A stretch of 64,000 nucleotides of DNA from Shinisaurus crocodilurus (GCA_021292165.1 CM037879.1:280253772-280317771), one strand, 5' to 3'; positions 1-11,366 are shown, numbered from the stretch's first letter. Notes: generated by a model not told the origin, from the letters alone. Made by a program: numbers and translations.

Positions 1-364
1 GTTCCTCCAAAGACACCCTGCTGTGCATACCCTCAAAATTATGAACAAGGACTAGTAGATCTAGGGCCTGTTTTGTAGTGGCACCCTATCTTTAGAACCA
101 TCTCCCTACTCAGGAAAGACCAACAACAAATCCTCAGTTTTACACTGGCAAAAAACCAGATTGCTTCTGAGCCAAAGTGAGTCGCTTTGTTGCGTCTTTA
201 TTTTTATGCGTATCCAAAAGCGCCTCTCATTTCCTGCTATTTCTAGCTCTCTCATTGCAAAAACACCTCTACGCTGTTTTGATGCCATTCCTCTCTGAGT
301 CCTTTCCCACCTGCTTTGCGTCCCCTGCGTGTGATAAAAATTCAGATCATAATCTGATTTTTTT

Positions 365-408
365 ATCAGATTAAATGACCATTTGCTCACATGGTCATTT
401 AATCTGAT
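365..408. repeat. Perfect 18-bp inverted repeat
   Basis: Arms 365-382 (atcagattaaatgaccat) and 391-408 are exact reverse complements around an 8-base loop. Nearby text at 335-360 repeats parts of the arm (cagatcataatctgat), so this may be the core of a small foldback element. Confidence 0.8.
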
Positions 409-559
409 TGGCTGAGGCAAGCTGGGATTTCTTGTCAATGATGTCATGGTGCTGCATCTGCTTGTGCAACGATATCATCATGGACACCTGTAAACAAAAT
501 TTCATGGGTATCCATCTACAGCCATTGGAATCCAAGGGGAATGTGGGCAAGCAAGGACT

Positions 560-830
560 GAGAACATAAGAACATAAGAACATAAGAAGAGCCCTGCTGG
601 ATCAAACCAAACACCTATCCAGTCCGGGATGCTATTTTCTACAGTGACCAAACTAATACTTCTGGGAAGCCCACAACAAGCAGGACATGAGGGCAACAGC
701 AGCAGCCTCTCCAGCTATTGTTCCCCAGCACCTGGTACTGAGAGACATGTTGCCTCTAATCCTGTAGGTAGAAAATAGTCATCACGAGTAGTGGCCACTG
801 ATAGCCTTATCCTCCATAAATTTGTCTATA
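560..830 (-). mobile_element. CR1-like LINE 3' fragment
   Basis: Begins with the tandem tail (agaacata repeats) and continues through the same untranslated 3' sequence as 14395-14680, with the conserved phrase about agtagtggccactgatagcc. It is truncated at about 830. The minus strand is the sense strand. Confidence 0.75.
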
Positions 831-1458
831 AGAGCATATGAAGCCAAGGAGGAGAAGAATTTTTTAAAAAATGGAACACTGATGAAGTAGCATGCAGGGA
901 AACAAAACCATAAAAACAACTTGACTGTTCGGCGAGGTGACTATTTTATTTAAATATATTGATTGTTTGGCTGTGCCGAATGTGCAGCTTTTGAAATGGA
1001 TATCAAAATTAGAGAATATTTTGCACAGAGCACTATTGAGGGAGCAGACTCAAACTTATCTCAAGTTGCTTTTTTTTTATAAATACATCTCACTCGAGTT
1101 TCATAAGGTGTTTTAGTAAGGATATCTTGGAGAGTGGGTGTGTGAGCAAATGGTCCTGAATGTACTTCTCTTAAAAACAAAGAGCCCACCATATTTTATA
1201 TGTCATGATTTTAATACAATGTTATTGCATCTGTCTTGGTTAATAATAGTGCACTGTTTTTTATCTGATGTTTCTTTGAAAGATAGACAATAACAATTCA
1301 AAAACCATTTAGTTCATTACCTCGACAGTGAAATGACTCAGAAGTAGGTTTAACCGTTTTTTCTGTGTATATTTGGAGTAGCTGATTGATTTTATTCCTG
1401 GACAAGGACACCATCCAAGCTAAGCACTTTCAAGTCCCAGTGACTTCAGGGTTTAGGG

Positions 1459-1593
1459 CAGGGCTCTCCAACCTTGGGTCCCCAGATGTTTTTGGCCTAC
1501 AACTCCCAGCATGCCCCAGCCAGCTATGCTGGCTGGGGCATGCTGGGAGTTGTAGGCCAAAAACATCTGGGGACCCAAGGTTGGAGAACACTG
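1459..1593. mobile_element. Palindromic hAT-type MITE, family A, copy 1
   Basis: Almost perfectly palindromic, 135 bp. Termini are CAGGGCTCTCC and ..GGAGAACACTG. Flanked by an exact 8-bp duplication gtttaggg (1451-1458 and 1594-1601), diagnostic of hAT transposition. Confidence 0.9.
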
Positions 1594-2577
1594 GTTTAGG
1601 GAATGGTTGGGATTGAAGTAGCAGACAATGCAGCATGACTAAAGTTAAACAGGTGCGCTAACCCGTTTAGTCCCTTGGAACGGAAACCTCTGGGAGCCCC
1701 GTGAAAATAGGAGACATAAAATATATTTTAATTCAAGGGGAGAGGATGTGTTTAACCTTCTTGCAGAAATCAGTAGGACTTAATAGTGCTCTATTTTGGT
1801 TGGATACTGTCCCTTGCTATTAAGCCCAGCAATATTACAGAGATAACAAGAGCCTAGTGTGGTCTTGTATAGCTCAGTCCACAACAAAAGGACTGGAAGG
1901 TTACTTTGAGGCATCCCTAGGACTTGCAAATACTTGCGTCAAATGTTGTCCCATGTTGAAAAAAATGAAAATGAAAAAAAAAAAATATCCCCATAATGTT
2001 CTCTTTTAAATTTTAGTATGGATTCAGTTTTGGATAGGAATGGGTGACTCAGTCAAGCTCAGTTTCACTCAAGTTCACACTTTTCCACTGCTAAGTTCGT
2101 TCCATCCCAGTTCTGCATTGGACTATTGTGGGGTGGCAGGGGGTGGGATTCACCTGCATGAACATTTGTATGTATTTTTTGTGCATTTTTCTAAATATTT
2201 GCATTTTTGTACACATGTTGTGTATGCATTTTTGTATGTTTTTTTTGTTTGTTTTTTGTATTGTTTTTGCAAACTGCACTGCAAACTTCGAAAAAGTACA
2301 GATTTCAGCATTTAACTGCATTCTGGTTGGTGCTTAGGTTTGGGAAGTGGTAAGTTGGCAAGTTCACATTGAAACGCGAACTAAACTAATTTCTCCATCA
2401 TCCCTGCTTTTCGGATGCTGCAGAAATCTATTAGGTTCAGGTTCAGAAGTGGGGATTGTTGTTGTTCCACTGAAGCAGAAAATTATCTCAGGCCTTCCTT
2501 ATGTCTGATTCCAGCACATTCAGCAGCTGAATGTGCAAACTCTTGCACAAGCTATGCCCAGAGGGGTAAGAACAGAG

Positions 2578-2830
2578 GTGGGCAGCGTGATCCAATGAGG
2601 CTGCCCGTAACCCTCTGAACGCAGAGGATTATGGGCATCCTATTGAGGGTGGGAGGAGCACAGCGGATAGGATATCCACTGCTCTCCCATTGCCCTCAAA
2701 ACATGCTAGACGCCTGAGGTGGGGAGCTGTGTGCTCCACAGCACTGAGTCCTCAGAAGAGATTTCTGAGGTCACAGGAGCTTCTATGCCCCATCCTATGC
2801 CTCCCCCAGACAAGGTCAGGGGACTGTCAT
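2578..2830 (+). repeat. Unclassified dispersed repeat, copy 1
   Basis: Shares an extended diverged match with 36702-36985, for example ccataaccctc / ccgtaaccctc, then gaggatta..ggcatcct. No termini or coding motif recognised. Confidence 0.55.
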
Positions 2831-2873
2831 AGGATTGTGCCCTAAATGTGCAGTGCATCCGACAACAGAAGTG

Positions 2874-3113
2874 AGAGCCAGTGTGGCATCGTGGTTAGAG
2901 TGTTGGACTGGGGACTCGGAAGATCCGGGTTCTAGTCCCCACTCAGCCATGAAGCTCACTGGGTGACTTTGGGCCAGTCACTGACTCTCAGCCTAACCTG
3001 CCTCACAGGGTTGTTGTGAGTATGAAATGGAGAGGAAGAGGAGGAGGATTATGTAAGCTGCCTTGGGTTCCTTGCAGGAAAAAAGGCATGATATAAATAC
3101 AATAAATAAATAA
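2874..3113 (+). mobile_element. tRNA-derived SINE with MIR-like core and L2-like tail
   Basis: The head has a tRNA-like B box (gggttctagtcccc). The core phrase (ctgggtgactttgggccagt) and the block around cacagggttgttgtgag match the MIR/CORE-SINE layout. The tail is ataaatacaataaataaata. Further copies are at 8233-8460, 8683-8905 and 32440-32621. Confidence 0.85.
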
Positions 3114-3539
3114 GTCTGCCACCACTGCATTCTCCTCAACGGTTTATGCTTTCCAATGTGCCCTCCCATCCTCAACTAGCACAGCTAATCATACATAAGC
3201 ATGTTTTACTTAGAAGCAAATTCCATTGTGGGGGAAGCCTAAATATGCTTAGGATCAGGGTGTTAGGCATTTTTAATTCAGAAAGATGGGGGAAACAGAA
3301 CATTTTTAATCCCCAGGACTGTAAACCTAGCAACTGTCTTCTCTAGCAAAACATTTTTTTATCATAAAATAACAAAGTCCAAATGCAAAATAACATTGTT
3401 GAAATCTAGCAATAGGGGGTTGAATGAGCAGTGAATATATAAATATAGATGTATTTCATTGGTTTTTTTTTTATTTTCTTGTTTTATTCTTAGCATCAGT
3501 TTTTCCCTCCAAGATTTTACTAACAAGCAGTATGTCTAT

Positions 3540-3914
3540 TAGGCTGGCCATGTGTCCTACTTTACAGAGGGCAGTTCTCTTTTAGAGGGACTATAAGAGG
3601 ACAGTCCTCTCTTTGAGGGCATCCTCTGTTGGAAGGATGGTCCAGTCCAAGTCTGCTTTAAAGATAGAAGAACCATCAGAAGGCAGAGCGGAGCCCTTGA
3701 AGTTGCCCATCACCAGTGAGCACCTGGACAGCAGACTGGGACATAAGTCACTTGGTGGTCACCCGCTATGATGAGATGTATTGTATTTCTATTTAAAATC
3801 TAGTAATCATTTCTAAATCTCCATCTGTACACATACGTCAGGCATTTGCAAATTTTATGCATAACGGTGACCTCTTTTGACCTCTTTTTTGGTGATGCAG
3901 AAACGGCCACCCTA
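3540..3914. mobile_element. hAT-like non-autonomous DNA transposon
   Basis: Termini TAGGCTGGCC and GGCCACCCTA are inverted. Flanks atgtctat and atccctat agree at 6 of 8 positions, suggesting an aged 8-bp duplication. A fragment of a similar sequence (gtcccag/ccaccctag phrase) occurs near 5040-5155. Confidence 0.6.
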
Positions 3915-4165
3915 ATCCCTATAATGTCCATTCAGATCAGGGAGGCAGGAAGCCTCTTAGTTAAGCCAGAGTCTGAACTTAAGTGCCCTTTCTCATACGC
4001 AGGCGATACACCAGGTCTGTAGAGCTTGTGATCCACCAGCACTTGTAGCAGCCCATCAAAGACTCAACTCATCTTGCCTTTTCGCTGCTTGCCTAGGGCT
4101 AAAACCACAGTGGACTTGATAAACTATATATGGTTGGTGGAGTTCATTATATACTTGGTAGGTTA

Positions 4166-4364
4166 CATGCCATCAAGGCTACTGGTAGAGCACTGCTTTG
4201 CACACAGAATGTCCCAAGTTCAACCCCTGTCATTTCCAGGTAAGAGGATCTCAGGTGACAGGGCTGGGAAAGACCCCTGACTAAGATCTTAGAAAGCTGA
4301 GCCAGAGTTGCCAAGACTGGGTGAGATGGATCAGTGCTGTGACTCCGTATTATGTAGCTTCCTG
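4166..4364 (+). mobile_element. tRNA-derived SINE, family N
   Basis: tRNA-like head (ctggtagagcactgctttgc and aagttcaacccctg as B box), a middle with gggctgggaaagac, and an end at gtagcttcctg. The same family recurs at 10984-11366, 27538-27985, 30292-30420, 36126-36290, 42955-43144, 45217-45401, 47935-48106 and 50284-50615. Confidence 0.8.
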
Positions 4365-4768
4365 TAGGGATGTGTGAGGAATCCGATGGGGGTGTGTGTG
4401 AAAATCTGATGGATTTTCCTGATTCGGCCCCCTGGATTCCATTTCACCAGCACTGTGTTGGCACTGACTCACTATGATGCACATGGATCTAGTGTGGTTT
4501 GCATAAAATTGGCTGATTTGTTCAAATCGTGCTGGATCCACATGCTTTTTGGGTGCTGATTTGCGCAAAATACTGCGATTCACACAATTTGCGCAAATTT
4601 CCTTAGGTTTCTTTTTTTTTTTTTTAATGCACAAACCACGGCCCATCTTAGAGATGGAAGTCTGCGGAAAAACCCTGACTTGGCCCGCTTTTGGTCATTG
4701 GATCAGAAGCAGGCAGGAAGTCCGCCAAGCTCAAATGAGCTGGACCTCCCAGCGTCAGCACATCCCTA
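4365..4768. mobile_element. TAGGGATGTG-terminated MITE, family K, copy 1
   Basis: Starts TAGGGATGTG and ends CACATCCCTA, the terminal inverted repeat shared by copies at 6692, 35203, 37256 and 42548. It abuts the end of a SINE. No clear duplication here. Confidence 0.6.
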
Positions 4769-5384
4769 CGGCTGTTATGTCAAACAGGGATACTCTGAAA
4801 TGGGTAAGGTGGTCACTTATGCATTGCCCCCAAAAGAGAAAATGTACCTACCAAAAAAAGAGAGCACAGATTTGCATGGAATTAGCACATGCTAATTTAT
4901 ATGTGTACATGAAAATTTAGAAATAATTTTTATCACTTTAATAGAAATGCAGTGCATGTGTCACCATAGTGGAGAAGAGCGTAACACTGGTGTCCATGTG
5001 CTACCTGCTGACAGGGAATTTCAAGGCCCTTGCTTTCCCTTTATACAGCTCTTTATCTTTAAACCAGACATGGACTGGAGAGTTCCTCAAAGAGAGGACA
5101 CCTTCCAGTAGAATACTATACTCTGTAAACTGGGACACACAGCCACCCTAGAAATGCGACATGTTTTTGAAGTGGTCCTAGAACAAGATATCATGAGTTG
5201 CCTGAAGGGGTTTAGTTTATGATCTCTCTAATACTAATAACAGTTAAAAATTTATATAACACTTAAGATTGTTTAAGGCATTTCACAAATATTGCTTCGT
5301 TAATTCTTAGAACAACCCTGTAAGTTAATTGTGCGCTGTTATAATATTTAATATATTATTTTAATATAATTCTGCACTATTATA
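4769..5384. other. No gene; old repeat remnants
   Basis: AT-rich intron. 5040-5155 resembles part of the element at 3540. 5225-5345 (cacaaatattgcttcgtt..aacaaccctgtaag) looks like a very old L2/MIR-type remnant. Nothing coding. Confidence 0.5.
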
Positions 5385-5860
5385 ATATTTGGTTTATATC
5401 CCGTTCTTCCCCACAAAAAGCCCGAGGTGACTTGCAACCTATATACGACACAGCACACCACATAAACAACATTAAAATCATGACTCTAAAATCATAAATA
5501 TGTAATAAAATACAAAAAACCAAAACTCATCAACACAGTCACTCAAAAAAAAAAAAAAGGGGGAGAGAGAGAGAGAGTGTTTGCCAACTCTCACAAAGCC
5601 TGCACACATAAATACGTCTTTAACTGGTGCCTAAATAACAACAGTGTGTGGGACAGCCAAATCTGTACTGCAAGAGGATTCCACGGCTGGGGTGCCACCA
5701 CTAGAAAGGCCCTGCCATATGAGGTAGACCCACGGGCCACATTCCTCAAGGACACAACAAGCAAAGCTTCCTCAGCTGAACTTAAGTCCACTGATGGTCG
5801 GTATTGGGGAAGGCAGTCATTCGAGTAGGAACAGGGCCCATATTGTAGGATCAGGAGCAG
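5385..5860 (-). mobile_element. L2-like LINE 3' end, minus strand
   Basis: Minus-strand translation of 5591-5791 contains YGRAFLVVAPQPWN..FRHQLKTYL, the C-terminal motif of L2-type LINE proteins (compare the copy at 40864). The 3' tail (complement of tttatatcccgttcttcccc) lies at about 5390. It is truncated and mutated. Confidence 0.75.
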
Positions 5861-5904
5861 TGTGATGAGGTTGAGAGAATAATGGTTTCTCCTAGACTAG
5901 CAAG

Positions 5905-6565
5905 CATAGAATCATAGAATAGTAGAGTTGGAAGGGGCCTATAAGGCCATCAAGTCCAACTCCCTGCTCAATGCAGGAATCCAAGTCAAAGCATCCCTGA
6001 CAGATGGCTGTCCTGCTGCACTTTGAATGCCTCCAGTGTGGGAGAGCCCACCACCTCCCTAGGTTGTTGGTTCCATTGGCGTATTGCTCTAACAGTAAAG
6101 AAAATTTTCCTGATGTCCAGGCGGAATCTGGGTTCCTGTAACTTGAGCCCATTATTCTGTGTCCTGCAATCTGGGATGATCGAGAAGAAATCCTGGCCCT
6201 CCTCTGTGTGACAACCCTTCAAGTACTGGAAGAGTGCTATCATATCTCCCCTCAGTCTTCTCTTCTGAAGGCTAAACATGCCCAGTTCTTTTAGTCTCTC
6301 CTCATAGGGCTTTGTTTCCAGTCCCCTGATCATCTTTGTTGCCCTCCTCTGAACCCTTTCCAGTTTGTCTGCATCCTTCTTAAAGTGTGGTGCCCGGAAC
6401 TGGACACAGTAGTCAAGATGAGGCCTAACCAGTGCTGAGTAGAGGGGAACTAGTATTTTCCGTGATTTGGAAGCTATACTTCTATTAATGCAGCCCAAAT
6501 TAGCATTTGCCTTTTTTGCAGCCACATCACATTGCTGGTTCTCAAACTCTGATCTGTAGATCATT
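5905..6565 (-). mobile_element. CR1 LINE 3' end with an open reverse-transcriptase C-terminus
   Basis: The minus strand of 5986-6564 is open for about 190 codons and carries CR1 ORF2 C-terminal motifs: RPHLDYCVQF, KLERVQRRATKMIRGLE, PYEERLKELGMFSLQKRRLRGD and RLDIRKIFFTVR. It ends in the CR1 tail of tandem catagaat-type octamers near 5905. It is 5'-truncated, as most CR1 copies are. Confidence 0.92.
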
Positions 6566-6691
6566 GATAGTCTGTGAGCTCTGTTCAGTTGGTCTGTAGA
6601 AAGGTTGTGGAACCATTGAGAATATCTGTACTTGACTTCTTTTTTCTGATGATGGAGATCAAATCTGCTTTGGCCAGGAACAGATTATTGC

Positions 6692-7233
6692 TAGCGATGT
6701 ACGCGTACCTTAAGGGGTGCTCGCCTTGTGCTCAGCGAGCACCCCCGCCACTTGAGTCTTTTCACGGCGACACTGAGGCTCCCTTCGGACACACCGGGGA
6801 CCTGGAAGTGACACGACGGGTCCTGGCGCTGTGCCAGGAACTCACGCGACGGGACCCTGGTGCAGCTTTTTTCAGGTAAATATCATAGAAAACCACCTTA
6901 AAATGGCCACGCGGTTTTCTATGATATTTACCTGAAAAAAGCAGTGCCGGAGTCCCATCGCATCACTTCCGGGTTCCCAGCTGCTGTGGTTTTAGCATAA
7001 ATACCATAGAAAACCACCTTAAAATGGCCGTGTGGCCATTTTAAGGTGGTTTTCTATGGTATTTACGCTAAAACCGCAGTGCCGGGGACCCAGAAGTACC
7101 TCTCCCCTGCTCCTCTCTGGGGAGATGTGCTGAGCTGGGGAGAAGGTAAGTGCCGTGGGGCTCGGGGGGGGGTGTCAAGCAGGGGCGAGTTCGCCCCCGC
7201 TTCCTCCCGGATCGAGATTCGCAGACATCCCTA
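6692..7233. mobile_element. Family K MITE, copy 2, with two internal hairpins
   Basis: Terminal TAGCGATGT and ACATCCCTA match the K termini. The interior is CpG-rich, with a perfect 30-bp hairpin (6865-6894 / 6913-6942) and a 42-bp hairpin with one mismatch (6988-7029 / 7034-7075). The two hairpins share the block catagaaaaccaccttaaaa. Confidence 0.7.
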
Positions 7234-7887
7234 AAAAATTGAACAGGCTAACAATGCCCTAGTCTAGGGCCATGGTTTTCATAATATGGCACTAGTTTTG
7301 ATGATGATGCTGGCATTGAAGGGGGGGGGATGCTGTATGCTTTGATTTCTATAACAAAAAAAAGTTTATTAAGTGGTTTGACAAGAAAACCCCCAGCAAG
7401 TTTTCAAGTGGAACAGAAAGATTGAGAACTGCTGACCTAGTACGTTCATGACAGATACCAGATCTGAACTGAGGGCTTCTCCCTCTGTGGAGTCCTGAAG
7501 AGCTGTTGCTGGCTCATGCAGAAGAAAAGGAACCTGTGGTGAAAAATCAGGGGGTATTGCAAGGATAATGTGGGATGGAGGGACAGCTTAAAAGCTTAGG
7601 TTCAAACCAGGGACGTCCCCGTCAATTAGAGTAACTTGAGGGGTATGTTCGAAGGCATTATATTTGAGCTCATCAAGGCTGTCTCCGACTTCTTCTTCAG
7701 CCTTGAGACAAGAGGGAAAGAAAAGCAGCAAATCTCAGTTTTCTTCTGTTGGCAACATGATCAGACTCGGGCATTTCATTCTGTGACAACCTGCCAGTCA
7801 CAGGGCTGGCTGCAAATACATTAAGCCTGAACATTTCCTTCTTGTTTCTGTTAAAATTACAGTCTAATTTTGGTAGTTATACTGGAT

Positions 7888-7923
<36 letters not shown>

Positions 7924-7976
7924 CCTATATACCATTTGAGTGCCTTCTTCTCTCTTTCAAACTTTGATATACATCT
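7234..7976. other. No gene; microsatellite at the end
   Basis: Ordinary intron sequence with a (GT)n tract at about 7888-7919. Nothing coding or regulatory recognised. Confidence 0.6.
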
Positions 7977-8134
7977 TCATAGATTTCATAGATTTCATAG
8001 ATCATAGAGTTTGAAGGAGCCTACAAGGCTATCGAGTCCAACACCCTGCTCAATGCAGGAAACTAGAGGAGGGGGTCTCCCATCCAAGTAATAACCAGGC
8101 CTGACCCTGCTTAGCTTTCCACGCTCAGACAAGC
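7977..8134 (-). mobile_element. 5S rRNA-derived SINE with CR1-like tail, copy 1
   Basis: The reverse complement reads a 5S rRNA internal segment (ggaaagctaagcagggtcag, then acttggatgggagaccc), followed by a CR1-like tail (gttggactcgatagcc.. and tatgatctatgaaatc). This copy lacks the 5' part of the head seen at 34146-34324 and 43573-43743. Confidence 0.88.
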
Positions 8135-8232
8135 CACCCCCTTTCTGCAAATTGCATGATAGCAAAGCGATGGACTTGATTTTTCTGATACATCTGAAAA
8201 ATGCCCCCCAAATAGGAATTATTTATGTATTT

Positions 8233-8460
8233 AGAGAGCCAGTGTGGCGTAGTGGTGAGAGTGTTGGACTGGGACTTGGGAGATCTGGGTTCTAGTCCCC
8301 GCTCGGCCATGAAACTCACTGGGTGTACTTTGGGCCGGTCACTGACTCTCAGCCTAACCTACCTCACAGGAGAGGAGGAGGAGGATTATGTAAGCCGCCT
8401 TGGGTTCCTTGCTGGAAAAAGGCGGGGTATAAATATAATAAATAAATGAAATAAATAAAT
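8233..8460 (+). mobile_element. MIR-like tRNA-SINE, copy 2
   Basis: Same head, B box (gggttctagtcccc), core and ataaatataataaataaat tail as 2874-3113. Confidence 0.85.
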
Positions 8461-8640
8461 ATTTGTATAAAGTATTTTTATCCCATTCCTCAGCCAAAGG
8501 GGCTCTAGGAGTTACTTTTGTATATTATTCTTATTCTTATTCTATACTTATTCTTCATTAACAATTTCCACGGTGATGTACTAAACTGGCTTAAAACAAT
8601 GATGGAATTGAAATAAAAATCTACAATGAAAACAAAAAGT
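8461..8640 (-). mobile_element. L2-like LINE tail fragment
   Basis: tttttatcccattcctcagc is the complement of an L2-type 3' end similar to that near 5390. Short and degenerate. Confidence 0.4.
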
Positions 8641-8682
8641 CCCACTAAGCTACATATTGAAATCAGGCAAATGCTTATTTGA

Positions 8683-8905
8683 TTGATTATATTTATATCC
8701 TGCCTTTTTCCCTGTAAGGAACCCAAGGCGGCTTACATAGTCCTCCTCCCCATTTGTATCCACACAACAACCCTGTGAGGTAGGTTAGACTGAGAGTTAG
8801 TGACTCTCCCAAAGTCACCCAGTGAGCTTCATGGCCCAGTGGGGACTAGAACCCAAATCTCCCAGGTCCCAGTCCAGCACTCTAACCACAACACCACACT
8901 TTACT
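8683..8905 (-). mobile_element. MIR-like tRNA-SINE, copy 3 (inverted)
   Basis: Complement of the family at 2874, including ccctgtgaggtaggttagac and the head at tctaaccacaacaccacact. Confidence 0.83.
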
Positions 8906-9432
8906 GGTATAATCAGTAAAACAAGACAGTCCCTGCCCACAGGCTTACTATCTAAAAAGACATGACACACAAGGAAAAAGGAATGGGGAGGGAAGAGGAA
9001 AAATTAAGTAACCTTTCAACAGGGCTGGTGGAATGACCCTGCTTCCCCCTCTGATCTCCCTCAGTACAACCTGAGTACAAGTATCTGTTTGCTCACCTTT
9101 TACTTTCTTTAGGTTGTAGGCCTATGAGCAGGGACCATGCCCACCGGAGATGGTGTGAGGCTTCAAGTGGGGGAAACCTGAAAGTAGACCCTCCCACACT
9201 TGAAATATCCAGCCCCATTTCAAGCTGGGTCCAGCTCCCTTCCAGCTGAGCCCAACTGGAAATGGGGTTTGCACCCCACACGTGCTGCTATCCACTCCTG
9301 TGTTACCCTTTCTGCAACAAAAAAACAAACATTCTGTTGGGGAAGGGGGAAGGGTGCTGGGCAGCATAGGGGGCGGGGCTCACAGCCACAGGAAGAGGCT
9401 CTGTCAATCCTTTCTTTAGCTGGAAATGATAC
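8906..9432. other. No gene
   Basis: Unremarkable intron sequence, with frequent short symmetric matches around gctgggtccagctcc. Nothing supported. Confidence 0.6.
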
Positions 9433-9435
9433 TTA

Positions 9436-9791
9436 GACTGGGTTCAGACAACACAATAACCGACACTCTATTTAGACTGGGTTCAGACAACACAATGACC
9501 GACACCCAAGGGTTGAGTGTGGGTTATTGTTGAACCATGGGTTGACGTTGAAACATGGGTCATCATGTTCTCTGGATCCAGCTGAGATAACAAACCATGG
9601 TGAACAACCCCACAGTTCACAACCCACCAACAAACCAGGGGTTCTCTTTATGGGTTGTTCGTGGTTCACAAGCCATGGCTTGTTAGCGCAGCTGGGTTCA
9701 GACAACACAATAATCCACAGTTCAGCAACAACCCACACTCAACCCATACTCAACTCTTGAGTGTGGGTTATTGTGTTGTCTGAACCCAGTC
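9436..9791. mobile_element. Foldback MITE with TTA target site, family C, copy 1
   Basis: Terminal inverted repeats GACTGGGTTCAGACAACACA and its complement, flanked by TTA (9433-9435 and 9792-9794), suggesting a PIF/Harbinger-type transposon. The left terminus is tandemly duplicated (9436-9474 and 9475 onward). 9691-9791 is itself a hairpin. Confidence 0.75.
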
Positions 9792-10209
9792 TTAGAGTCA
9801 CATTGCCTCCGGCGTAATCTGTTGAGGGTTGCAAGCCAGAGGTGGGTGAGGCCAGAGCCAAAAGTGGACATCCCCCCCCTCTCTCTCGTATTGCCACCGC
9901 TTCCCCCCCTCGTCTTCCCCCACCCTTCCTCCCTACCCATCAGTCTGCCAGAAGATGGGAAGATTGCTCATTCCAGAGGTCTGATTGAACTGATCACTTT
10001 CAGAGGTGTGGTTTTTTTTTTTTTTTAAACTAGATTGGGGGGGTGCAGGTTGCCCACCCCAGCTATATACACTTGTGGGGTGGGGTGGAAAATGTGCCAA
10101 GGAAAATGTGCCTTTTACCTTTCCCCCTCTCTTGAAACCTCCCGATAGAGAAGGGAAGGGGGCGGTTATTAACTTCATGCGGTGTATCCCACTAGGCCTA
10201 AGCCCTCAC

Positions 10210-10373
10210 CAGGGCTGGTGCAAGGCAGTTTGGTGCAGTTTGGTGCCCTAGGCAAGATCAGATATTTAGTGCCCCCCCTTCCCACTTGAGCCCTCCCTCC
10301 CTATTTCTGGCGCCCCCTTTAGCCCTGCGCCCTAGGCAGCTGCCTAGTTGGCCTAAGGGTAGCACCGGACCTG
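10210..10373. mobile_element. hAT-type MITE
   Basis: Begins CAGGGCTGGTGC and ends GCACCGGACCTG. Flanks gccctcac and gcccccac agree at 7 of 8 positions. Confidence 0.7.
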
Positions 10374-10381
10374 GCCCCCAC

Positions 10382-10983
10382 TGGATACTATAAGCTGTTA
10401 GGAGCTTGGGGAGACCAATTATACCCCTCCTTTACTCTCCCCGCAGCCGATGCTCCTCCGCTTTCAACATTCTGTGTCTCATAGAATGCAAAGAGAAACC
10501 TCAGTCCTTGTCAGCCCTTCTCCCCACCCCCCAGCTCTTTTAATCTACAAACTATTTTTCTACACAGCTGGAACCCGCCCGCCCCCCATCAAGTATGCAC
10601 TTTCCCATCAGTATCCAGCAACTCACCCCCCCCCTGCAGGGTCCCAGAGCTCAGGCTGCTCTCAGTGGAAGCAGGAGAGTGGGTGCCTGTGAAAGAGCCC
10701 CTCAGCAGGCTGCTGATGGTAAGATGAAGGGGGGGCTGTGTTTGAGTGGCCGAGCTGCGGTGCGCTCTGAAGAGAGAAGTTGGCGAAGGGAGGTTAGAAT
10801 TGGGCCCTGTGTGAGCTGCTGTGATCCCTGCCCTCTGTGAGCACTGGGTGGTGGAGTCTCCCCTCCCGATGCTTTTCTCATCTAGAAGAAGGTGTTGAAT
10901 TCATTCTCTAGTGCCCAGAGTGATCAGATGGCGCAAGGACAAAGTCACAGGGTTTACTTTTTTTTGTTTTGTTTATGAGGAAC
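10382..10983. other. No gene; GC-richer spacer
   Basis: Pyrimidine-rich segments (10450-10640) and a G-rich segment (10720-10850). No exon, known repeat or RNA gene recognised. Confidence 0.5.
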
Positions 10984-11366
10984 AAAGGAAGCTGCCTTAT
11001 GTACTGTTAGACCATTGGTCTATTTAGGTCAGCATTATATTATCCAGCGGAATGTCCAATATTATCCAATGTCAGTGTAAACCACTCCAGGTTGTAATTT
11101 GAACTTTTAGGGAGCGATCCATGGTGCCTACCTATTTCGAGGATAGGGTTCAGCACCATGGATAGCTCCTTGAAAGTTCCACCTAAACCCCGGAGTGGAT
11201 ACACCGCCCCACTGACATTGGAGGCACCGGCTTCTGCTGGTATCATCTGCAGTGACTAGCAGTAGCTCTCTGGGGTTTCAGGGAGGGATCCTTTCCAGCC
11301 CTACCTGGAGATGCCGGGGATTGAACCTGGGACCTTCTGCGAGCAAGCCATGAGCTACAGCCCTCC
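10984..11366 (-). mobile_element. Family N tRNA-SINE split by a foldback MITE
   Basis: 10984-11036 (ggaagctgccttatg..) and 11241-11366 (B box complement ggggattgaacctgggacct) are the two ends of one inverted N-type SINE. They are separated by the foldback insert at 11043-11241. Confidence 0.72.
11043..11241. mobile_element. Foldback MITE, family D, inserted in a SINE
   Basis: Inverted halves share ccaatgtcagtg / cactgacattgg and the ccatggatagctcc phrase of the copy at 27621. Flanks atattatc and gtatcatc agree at 6 of 8 positions. Confidence 0.65.

Noticed and set aside
2880..2945. A tRNA gene
   Set aside because: A B box is present, but the segment is the head of a dispersed SINE and lacks a cloverleaf 3' half.
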